DNA of 7,030 nucleotides from NCBI GenBank assembly GCA_903873545.1, contig CAIQPA010000090.1:1-7030 (forward strand), read 5' to 3'. Within the stretch, counting starts at the first letter, position 1. Each line of letters opens with the position of its first letter. The position numbers were made by a program, and so were the translations under genes. Positions 1-5,027 of the stretch are shown here, piece after piece. This stretch comes from an uncultured delta proteobacterium. Lineage in GTDB: Bacteria > Myxococcota_A > Bradymonadia > REDH01. The notes beneath the pieces are model-generated. The model did no database searches and was not told the origin of the DNA. It saw only the letters and a program-made list of their open reading frames with translations.

Positions 1-365
1 CGGCGGGTGGGGACGATGGCCTCGATGCGGTCGGGCGCGAGGTCGAGGCCGGCGAAGCGGGCGAGGACCTCGGTGATGGTGAGGCGGAGGAGGTCGTCTT
101 CGGCTGCCTCGTCGATGTGAAGCAGCGAGCAGCCGGTGCAGGCCGGCGCGTGGCTGCAGGCGGGTGCGAGGCGGTGGGCCGCGGCACGCTCCACGGCGAC
201 CACCTCACGCTCGGTGCGCCAGGCGTGGCGATGCTCGGCGATGGTGACCCGCTCGCCGGGGATGCCGCCGCGGACGAGGAAGGTCTCGCCGGTGGCCTCT
301 TCGCGGGCGAGACACTTGTCGCGTGAGAACCAGCGGAGGAGCTCCACCCCCTCGCGCAGGATCAC
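1..365 (-). CDS. RNA (uracil-5-)-methyltransferase, TrmA/RlmC/RlmD group, N-terminal part (runs off left edge)
   Basis: This is the first 121 codons of a SAM-dependent methyltransferase that makes 5-methyluridine in rRNA or tRNA; the C-terminal catalytic domain lies outside the window. Residues about 1-60 look like a TRAM RNA-binding domain, with the typical LVRGGIPGERVT stretch at 30-41. Then come cysteines C70-x5-C76-x2-C79 in CSHAPACTGCSLLH, the usual place of the [4Fe-4S] ligands in RlmD/RlmC-type enzymes. The fourth cysteine would lie further on, off the window. The GTG start at 365-363 overlaps the TGA of the upstream amidohydrolase (GTGA, 4 nt) and puts the TRAM domain right at the N-terminus. 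No ATG or Shine-Dalgarno sequence offers a better start, so translation is probably coupled to the upstream gene. The exact target (23S rRNA U747 or U1939, or tRNA U54) cannot be told from this part. Family call is fairly sure; subfamily is not. Confidence 0.8.
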   Translation of the reverse strand, partial: MILREGVELLRWFSRDKCLAREEATGETFLVRGGIPGERVTIAEHRHAWRTEREVVAVERAAAHRLAPACSHAPACTGCSLLHIDEAAEDDLLRLTITEVLARFAGLDLAPDRIEAIVPTR

Positions 366-1552
366 GAGAGCTGGGGCGCGATGGTGGCCCAGTCGCGGGC
401 GGTGGCGAGGAGGGCTTCGCTCATGCTCTCGACGGCGGTGGGGATGACGCTCTCCTCCACGTCGAAGCGGGGGGTGTGGATCATGTGGATGATGCCGCGC
501 TCCTCGTTGCGGACGCCGAGGAAGAGGAAGGCGGCCGGCACCCGGCGGGCGAAGGCGGAGAAGTCTTCGGCGCCCATCTGGGGCTTGAAGGGGACGGTGG
601 CGAGCCCGCCGATGCGCTCGGCGAAGAGGCGCTCGAGCGTGGGGTTGTTGGTGGTCACATGGGCGCCCTGCACGAGCGCGATCTCGGCGGTGCAGCCGTA
701 GGCGGTGGCGACGGCCTTCACGAGCTCGTTGAAGCGGGCGAGGAGCCGTTCGCGCACGCTGGTGGAGAGGGTGCGGATGGTGCCCTGCAGGTGGGCGCGG
801 TCGGGGATGATGTTGTAGGCGGTGCCTGCGGTGATGCGGCAGACCGAGACAACGGCGGCTTCGCGGGCGTCTGTCTCGCGGGCCACGAGCGACTGGAGTG
901 CCTGGATGACGGCGGCGGCGGCGACGATGGGGTCGATGCCCTCGTGCGGGTAGGCGCCGTGGGCCATGCTGCCGGTGAGGTGGATGTCGAAGATGTCGCT
1001 GCCGGCCCAGACGGCGCCGCCCGTGCAGCCGATTTTGCCGGCCTCGAGGAGGGGCATGACATGGAGGGCGAAGGCGGCGTCGACGGCCGGCGATTCGAGC
1101 ACCCCTTCGCGGACCATCAGCTCGGCGCCGATGACCTGTCCCGGCGGCGGCGCGGCCTCTTCGGCGGGCTGGAAGACAAACTTGATGCGGCCGTGCAGGT
1201 CGGCGCGGCGGCTGGCGAGGAGCGATGCGACACCGACGCCGACGGTGGTGTGCACATCGTGGCCGCAGGCGTGCATCACGCCGGGGTTGCAGCTCTCGTA
1301 GCCGTGGCGGCTCTCCTCGGTGATGGGGAGTGCGTCCATGTCGGCGCGGAAGAGGAGCGTGGGGCCGGGATGGTCGCCTTCGAGGATTGCGACGACGCCG
1401 TGGCCGGCGATGCCGGTGGCGGGGGCGAGGCCGGCTGCGCGGAGCGCCTCTGCCACCTTGGCGGCGGTGCGCGACTCCTGGTGGGAGAGCTCCGGGTGGC
1501 GGTGGAGGTCGCGGCGGAAGGCGATGAGTTGTTCGGGCGTGAGCGCGGTCAT
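362..1552 (-). CDS. M20D family metallo-amidohydrolase (HipO/AbgB/N-acyl-amino-acid deacylase type)
   Basis: A complete 396-residue cytoplasmic zinc or manganese amidohydrolase that should remove an acyl group from an N-acyl amino acid. Family motifs appear in order: RRDLHRHPELS (13-23), LLFRADMDALPITEES (66-81), MHACGHDVHTT (93-103, C96 and H98 as metal ligands), QPAEEA (128-133, E131 as probable general base and E132 as ligand), LHVMP (163-167, H164), the dimerisation-domain motif GSMAHGAYPHEGIDPI (194-209), MGAEDFS (326-332) and HTPRFD with H359. Length is normal for M20D. The ATG at 1552 begins MTALTPEQLIAFRRDLHRHP, the usual N-terminus; the frame stays open to 1873, but that part is low-complexity Ser/Pro/Ala antisense to dapD. 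It starts 7 nt after dapD and overlaps the next gene by GTGA. Its place beside dapD suggests a role in diaminopimelate synthesis, but M20D enzymes have many substrates (hippurate, indole-acetyl-amino acids, N-acetyl-diaminopimelate), so the substrate is open. Confidence 0.9.
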   Translation of the reverse strand: MTALTPEQLIAFRRDLHRHPELSHQESRTAAKVAEALRAAGLAPATGIAGHGVVAILEGDHPGPTLLFRADMDALPITEESRHGYESCNPGVMHACGHDVHTTVGVGVASLLASRRADLHGRIKFVFQPAEEAAPPPGQVIGAELMVREGVLESPAVDAAFALHVMPLLEAGKIGCTGGAVWAGSDIFDIHLTGSMAHGAYPHEGIDPIVAAAAVIQALQSLVARETDAREAAVVSVCRITAGTAYNIIPDRAHLQGTIRTLSTSVRERLLARFNELVKAVATAYGCTAEIALVQGAHVTTNNPTLERLFAERIGGLATVPFKPQMGAEDFSAFARRVPAAFLFLGVRNEERGIIHMIHTPRFDVEESVIPTAVESMSEALLATARDWATIAPQLS

Positions 1553-1559
1553 GCGGAGC

Positions 1560-2408
1560 CTAGCGGAGCGAGCCCTCGAGGGCAGTGCGGAGGTCGGTGG
1601 AGGCGTCGCGGTATTTGACGATGAGCGGGGTCTGGATCTGCAGTCCGTGCTGGCGTGCGAAGTCGCTGGAGCCGATGGCGCGGCTGCCGGGGACGACGAC
1701 GGCGTTCTCGGGGATCTCGAGGGGCTGACCGTCGCCGGAGCGGAGGATGCGGTCGTGGACGAGGTCGAATACAGGGGTGGAGGCGGTGAGGACGACGCCC
1801 GCGCCGATGACGGCGCCGCGGCGCACGAGGGTGCCTTCGTAGATGCCGGTGTTGCCGCCCACGAGCGCCCCATCTTCGACGATGACGGGGCGGTTGCCGA
1901 TGGGCTCGAGCACGCCGCCGATCTGGCAGCCGGCGGAGAGGTGGACGCCCTTGCCGATCTGGGCGCAGCTGCCGACGAGGGCGTGGCTGTCGACCATGGT
2001 GCCGTCGTCGATGAAGGCGCCGACGTTCACATACATCGGCGGCATGCAGGTGACGCTGCGGCCGAGGAAGGCGCCGCGCCGGATGGAGGAGCCGCCGGGC
2101 ACGATGCGGATGCCGCGCTCAGCGAAGCCGGCAGACTGCGCAGGCATGGTGTCTTTGTCGATGAAGTGGAGGCCGCCGGCGGCGCCGCTCTCGACGAGGT
2201 CGCCGAGCCGGAAGCAGACGAGGATGGACTGCTTGACGCCGGCGTTGACCTGCCAGCCGCCGTTGCCGTCGGGGGCAGCGGCGCGGAGGCGGCCTGCCTC
2301 GAGGGCGGAGAGGAAGGTGTCGATGGCGCCGAGGAGCTCGGGCGTGCGGGCCTTGGTGCCGGCGTGGAAGGTGGCGACGAGGAGGTCGAGAGCGGCGGCG
2401 TCGGTCAT
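1560..2408 (-). CDS. dapD: 2,3,4,5-tetrahydropyridine-2,6-dicarboxylate N-succinyltransferase (DapD)
   Basis: A 282-residue cytoplasmic acyltransferase that succinylates tetrahydrodipicolinate with succinyl-CoA in the succinylase branch of lysine and meso-diaminopimelate synthesis; diaminopimelate feeds peptidoglycan. The N-terminal helical domain includes GGWQVNAGVKQSILVCFRLGD (50-70), matching the E. coli segment around WVTHQWLKKAVLLSFRI. A left-handed beta-helix of hexapeptide repeats follows, with MYVNVGAFIDDGTMVDS (125-141), VGSCAQIGKGVHLSAG (145-160), IGGVLEPI (163-170) and GGNTGIYEGT (184-193). D140 and E191 line up with the Asp and Glu implicated in catalysis in characterised DapD. 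Length is close to the E. coli enzyme (274). The ATG at 2408 lies 7 nt after the lectin-gene stop; a 43-residue upstream extension in frame is low-complexity and rejected. No clear Shine-Dalgarno sequence is present, so coupled translation is likely. The GGNTGIYEGT/GAGVVLT form resembles the Bacteroidetes/deltaproteobacterial branch more than the enterobacterial one (from memory). Confidence 0.95.
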   Translation of the reverse strand: MTDAAALDLLVATFHAGTKARTPELLGAIDTFLSALEAGRLRAAAPDGNGGWQVNAGVKQSILVCFRLGDLVESGAAGGLHFIDKDTMPAQSAGFAERGIRIVPGGSSIRRGAFLGRSVTCMPPMYVNVGAFIDDGTMVDSHALVGSCAQIGKGVHLSAGCQIGGVLEPIGNRPVIVEDGALVGGNTGIYEGTLVRRGAVIGAGVVLTASTPVFDLVHDRILRSGDGQPLEIPENAVVVPGSRAIGSSDFARQHGLQIQTPLIVKYRDASTDLRTALEGSLR

Positions 2409-2415
2409 GGCGGGT

Positions 2416-3579
2416 TCAGCGGGTGCAGGCCTGGACGATCTGGAGGTCGTCGATGCGGTGGTAGTTGGTGGAGCCGCCCGTGGAGCCGGTGAAGCCGATG
2501 TAGCCGCCCTTGAAGTCGAGCCCGGGGACGTCGGCATCGATGACGGTCACGCCATCCATGAGGACGGTCACCTGAGCGCCGGCGATGCGGAGGACGATGT
2601 CGTGCCAGGCGTTGTTCTCGAGGGTGGGGGTCTCGGTCCAGAGGAGGTGATTGGTGGGGTCGCCGTTGAGGGTGATGGCGACGTGGTTGCCGAGCGTGGG
2701 GTCGATGGCGTTGTGGTAGGTGTCGAACTCGATGTGGAAGGCATCGACGGCCCGCGGCGTGACCGCGTAGCCCAGCCCTTCGCCCGGCCGCGCCTCGGCG
2801 AGGAGGTTGGCAAGCTCGACCACGCCACCGACGCCGAAGATGGAGAGGGCGAAGCCGTCTGCGCCATCCGCGAGCGAGTCGCAGGGGCCGGGGAGGATGC
2901 ACTGGCCGGTGGAGACGCGGAGCGAGATCTCGGTGTCGCCGCGCGAGAGCACGCTGCCGAGGTAGAAGATGGCGCCCTGCTGGCCGCCTGCGAGGCCGGT
3001 GAGCTCGAGCCAGCCTGCGGGTTCGCGGTAGGCATCGCCGACGATGAGCCACTCGGACGAGCTGAGGTCGGCGTTGAAGTCGAGGAGCGGGATCTCGGGG
3101 CAGACGGGGGTGGTGTCGTCGATGGTCGTGTCGGTGGTGTCTTCGACCGTCGTGTCGGTGGTGTCGGCAACGGTGGTGTCGGTCGTGTCGTCGATCGCGG
3201 TGTCTTCCGCACCCGTATCGGCGGTTTCTGTGTCGGCGACTTCGGTGTCTTCCAGACCCGTATCGGCGGGGTCTGTGTCGTCGACCGTCGTGTCGGCGAC
3301 GGTCGTGGCGTCGACCGCAGTGTCGGCGGGGTCGGTGTCAGCGGTGGTGTCTTCGCTACCGGTGTCGATACGGCTCGTGTCGGCGGCGGTGTCTTCGCTG
3401 CCGGTGTCGATCGCGCCCTCCACGCAGGCGCCCGCCAGGCAGGTCTGGCCACGGGCGCAGTCGACAGCGGTTTCACAGTCGGGTGCGGTGGAGCCGGAGG
3501 CGGAGCAGGCCGCGAAGAGGAGGCCTGCTGCGAGTGCGGCGAAGGCGTTGCGGAGGCGCGATGGAGCGGCGTGTTGCAT
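2416..3579 (-). CDS. Surface lipoprotein with Asp/Thr-rich stalk and L-type lectin domain (copy B)
   Basis: A 387-residue putative outer-surface lipoprotein. Residues 1-25 form a signal sequence ending FAAC25; Phe at -3 is unusual for a lipobox, so lipidation is likely but less certain than in copy A. C35-x5-C41-x5-C47-x4-C52 follows with the same spacing as in copy A. Residues 57-158 are an acidic stalk with about 21 Asp-Thr dipeptides and one basic residue (R70). Residues 160-385 are an L-type lectin domain: ADGFALSI (D241), then IEFDTYHN-x2-D-x5-H (E284, D286, N290, D293, H299), matching the Mn/Ca ligand pattern of legume lectins. C160/C385 and C227/C233 have counterparts in copy A and may form disulphides. 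It begins 14 nt after copy A and ends 7 nt before dapD. It lacks the Ig-like module of copy A and has a longer stalk. Lectin fold is well supported; the sugar ligand and any adhesion role are inferred. Confidence 0.87.
   Translation of the reverse strand: MQHAAPSRLRNAFAALAAGLLFAACSASGSTAPDCETAVDCARGQTCLAGACVEGAIDTGSEDTAADTSRIDTGSEDTTADTDPADTAVDATTVADTTVDDTDPADTGLEDTEVADTETADTGAEDTAIDDTTDTTVADTTDTTVEDTTDTTIDDTTPVCPEIPLLDFNADLSSSEWLIVGDAYREPAGWLELTGLAGGQQGAIFYLGSVLSRGDTEISLRVSTGQCILPGPCDSLADGADGFALSIFGVGGVVELANLLAEARPGEGLGYAVTPRAVDAFHIEFDTYHNAIDPTLGNHVAITLNGDPTNHLLWTETPTLENNAWHDIVLRIAGAQVTVLMDGVTVIDADVPGLDFKGGYIGFTGSTGGSTNYHRIDDLQIVQACTR
2431..2467. repeat. 37-bp exact direct repeat, copy in lectin gene B
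   Basis: Identical over 37 bp to 3609-3645. It codes for the shared C-terminal segment NYHRIDDLQIVQ of the lectin domain. The match ends at both flanks, and similarity continues less exactly through the GFxGSTG-coding region. Confidence 0.85.
3106..3411 (-). repeat. Imperfect tandem repeats encoding the Asp/Thr stalk of copy B
   Basis: The stretch codes for residues 57-158. Several periods are nested. A 24-nt unit encodes DTTDTTVA/DTTDTTVE/DTTDTTID at the C-terminal end. A 45-nt spacing separates 3198-3235 from 3243-3280 (34 of 38 bases alike). A 42-nt spacing separates 3346-3369 from 3388-3411 (23 of 24 bases alike). All periods are multiples of three, so copy-number change by slippage would keep the frame. 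Confidence 0.8.
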
Positions 3580-3590
3580 GAAGGTTCGCG

Positions 3591-3595
3591 ACCTC
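3591..3595 (-). promoter_or_regulatory. Possible ribosome binding site (GAGGT) for lectin lipoprotein copy B
   Basis: GAGGT overlaps the TGA stop of copy A and stands 11 nt before the ATG at 3579, slightly far but usable. With a 14-nt gap between the two lectin genes, coupled translation is likely. Confidence 0.35.
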
Positions 3596-4937
3596 AGAAG
3601 GTGCAGCTCTGGACGATCTGGAGGTCGTCGATGCGGTGGTAGTTGTAGTAGTAGCCCGTGGAGCCGGAGAAGCCGAGGAAGCCGCCCTTGAAGGAGAGGC
3701 CGGGCACATCCTGGTCGATGGCCATGGTGCCGTCATACATCACGCGGACGCGCGAACCCTGGATGGAGAGGGTGATGTCGTGCCACTCGTTGTTCTCGAG
3801 CGAAGCGGATTCGTAGTAGACGAGGTGGTTCTCCGGGTTGCCGTTCTGCGTGATTCCGATGTGGGGCAACGAGGTCGGGTCGGTGTGGAGATCGTTGCGG
3901 TTGTAGTAGGTATCGAACTCGATGTGGAAGGAGTCGACGACGCGGGAGCCGTAGAGGCCGGAGACGCCGTAGCCGAGTCCGCCGCCGTTGGCGGCGAGGT
4001 CGAGGATGCCCTCGAGTTCGGGCACCGAGGCCACGCTCCAGATGTTCATGGCGAAGCCGTCTGCGCCCTCCGTGAAGGAGGAGCAGGGGCCGGGCGTGGG
4101 GCAGGCGCCCGTAGAGATGCGGAGGTTGATCTCCACATCGCCCTCCGCGAGCGTGTCGCCGAGGTAGTAGATGGAGCCGGCGCGTGACGGCGCGAGTCCG
4201 GTGAGTTCGAGCCAGCCGCTAGCATCGCGGGTGGTGTCGCCCCGGACGAGCCACTGGGCGGGGTCGAGGTCGGCGGTGAAGTCGATGACGGAGTCGTCGG
4301 GGCAGACGCCAAAGACGACGCTGGCGGTGCGCTCGAGGCTATCGGGCGCGACGGCCCGCACCGAGAGGGTGTGGCGGCCAGGGCGGAGGCCGATGAGCGG
4401 CAGCGAGAAGGCACCCGCCGCGTCGGGGCGGATGATGCCGAGCGAGCCGTTGATGCTGGAGGCGACAGCGATGTCGAAGGTGGAGAAGTCGATGGCGTCG
4501 CCCGTGAGCTGGCCGGTGAGCGTGATGGTCGAGGAGGTGCGGAAGGCGTCGCGGTCCACGGGCGTGGTGATGGCGAAGGTCCAGGTGGGCTCAGCCGGGG
4601 TGGTGTCGATGGGCGTGGTGTCTTCGACCGTTGTGTCGACCGGCGTGGTATCCGCGCCGCTGCCTGAATCGACGGGCGTGGTATCTTCGGGCGCGGTATC
4701 TTCGGGCGTGGTGTCTTCGACCGGCGCGGTGTCTGTCTCTGTGGCGTCGCCCGAGCCGGAGGTGTCGGAGACCGCGCTGCTGGCGGTGCAGAGACCGTCA
4801 ACGCAGGCCTGGCCCCGCTCGCAGTCGTTGTCGATGACGCAGGCGGTGGCGGGCGAGAGGGTCTCGGTGCCGCAGGCGCCGAGGAGCCCTGCGGTTGCGA
4901 CAAGGAGGGCAAGGGTCAGGGTCGAGACGATGCGCAT
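3594..4937 (-). CDS. Surface lipoprotein with Asp/Thr/Pro stalk, Ig-like module and L-type lectin domain (copy A)
   Basis: A 447-residue lipoprotein. The signal sequence has a good lipobox, LGAC22, and Gly at +2 gives no inner-membrane retention signal. C33-x5-C39-x5-C45-x4-C50 follows, of the short CxxxxDCxxGQxCxxGxC kind common in myxobacterial surface proteins. Residues about 58-114 are an acidic stalk with five-residue repeats such as EDTTPEDTAPEDTTPVD. Residues about 117-211 look like a beta-sandwich (Ig-like) module (TLTGQLTG, PGRHTLSVRAVAP). Residues 212-445 are an L-type lectin domain: ADGFAMNI (D293) and IEFDTYYN-x6-DP-x4-HIGI (E340, D342, Y344, N346, D353, H359), very close to the concanavalin A metal loop but in the order of non-permuted legume lectins. 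C212/C445 and C279/C285 are shared with copy B. The ATG at 4937 has GGAG 8 nt upstream. It is the first gene after the 90-nt gap, so it may head its own transcript. Probable role is extracellular glycan binding. Confidence 0.88.
   Translation of the reverse strand: MRIVSTLTLALLVATAGLLGACGTETLSPATACVIDNDCERGQACVDGLCTASSAVSDTSGSGDATETDTAPVEDTTPEDTAPEDTTPVDSGSGADTTPVDTTVEDTTPIDTTPAEPTWTFAITTPVDRDAFRTSSTITLTGQLTGDAIDFSTFDIAVASSINGSLGIIRPDAAGAFSLPLIGLRPGRHTLSVRAVAPDSLERTASVVFGVCPDDSVIDFTADLDPAQWLVRGDTTRDASGWLELTGLAPSRAGSIYYLGDTLAEGDVEINLRISTGACPTPGPCSSFTEGADGFAMNIWSVASVPELEGILDLAANGGGLGYGVSGLYGSRVVDSFHIEFDTYYNRNDLHTDPTSLPHIGITQNGNPENHLVYYESASLENNEWHDITLSIQGSRVRVMYDGTMAIDQDVPGLSFKGGFLGFSGSTGYYYNYHRIDDLQIVQSCTF
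3609..3645. repeat. 37-bp exact direct repeat, copy in lectin gene A
   Basis: Identical over 37 bp to 2431-2467 and placed at the same spot in the paralogous gene. The copies are in direct orientation 1178 bp apart, so recombination between them would remove most of one gene and leave a hybrid. Confidence 0.85.
4596..4766 (-). repeat. Low-complexity repeats encoding the Asp/Thr/Pro stalk of copy A
   Basis: This codes for residues about 58-114. A 15-nt period is visible around 4675-4725 and encodes EDTTP/EDTAP/EDTTP units; looser DTTP and DTTV units follow. Proline every few residues should make this stalk stiffer than that of copy B, which has very little proline. Confidence 0.75.
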
Positions 4938-4945
4938 GCGACGAA

Positions 4946-4949
4946 CTCC
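4946..4949 (-). promoter_or_regulatory. Ribosome binding site (GGAG) for lectin lipoprotein copy A
   Basis: GGAG is placed 8 nt before the ATG at 4937, supporting that start and the signal sequence MRIVSTLTLALLVATAGLLG that follows it. Confidence 0.65.
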
Positions 4950-4988
4950 GCGAGAGGCCAGTTACTGCTCAGAGGATACACGACTCGC

Positions 4989-5000
4989 TGCGTCGACGCA
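4989..5000. repeat. Perfect 12-bp palindrome TGCGTCGACGCA
   Basis: The sequence equals its own reverse complement over 12 bp and the match does not extend further. It lies in the 90-nt gap, 52 nt upstream of the first lectin lipoprotein start. It could be a site for a dimeric repressor or activator; a chance palindrome in GC-rich DNA is also possible. Confidence 0.5.
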
Positions 5001-5027
5001 CCCTTTTGCCCCCGCCAATCGACGATG

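Larger units (their letters stand above)
4938..5027 (-). promoter_or_regulatory. 90-nt gap upstream of the lectin pair: candidate promoter/operator region
   Basis: This is the largest gap between genes in the window and is visibly less GC-rich than the genes. It holds a perfect 12-bp palindrome (4989-5000), a TATCCT that could serve as a -10 box about 43 nt upstream of the lectin start, and the GGAG ribosome binding site. I see no well-spaced -35 box and no hairpin followed by a T-run, so neither a sigma-70 promoter nor a terminator is demonstrated. A start site here is an inference from gap size and gene content. Confidence 0.35.

Noticed and set aside
323..1618. Long plus-strand open frame (431 codons)
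   Set aside because: It is antisense to the amidohydrolase and dapD, and its translation is Gly/Ala/Asp/Glu-rich without motifs: a mirror of GC-rich codon use on the other strand.
1553..1873. Upstream in-frame extension of the amidohydrolase
   Set aside because: Adds 107 Ser/Pro/Ala-rich residues overlapping dapD; the ATG at 1552 gives the normal family N-terminus.
2409..2537. Upstream in-frame extension of DapD
   Set aside because: Adds 43 low-complexity residues overlapping lectin gene B; the ATG at 2408 gives the expected length.
2405..3052. Arg/Pro-rich minus-strand frame overlapping lectin gene B
   Set aside because: Composition typical of an out-of-frame reading of GC-rich DNA; the lectin frame explains the same bases.
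3106..3411. CRISPR array or calcium-binding (dockerin/thrombospondin type 3) repeats
   Set aside because: Repeats are in frame, short and without unique spacers, so not CRISPR. The Asp/Thr units lack the DxDxDG spacing of calcium loops.
1843..3642. Very long plus-strand open frame (599 codons)
   Set aside because: It is the complement of dapD and lectin gene B. The repeated RRVGGV-like part is the stalk repeat read backwards, with no independent protein family signal.
4985..5005. Rho-independent terminator after the DUF1501 gene
   Set aside because: The palindrome has no loop to speak of and no T-run follows on the minus strand.
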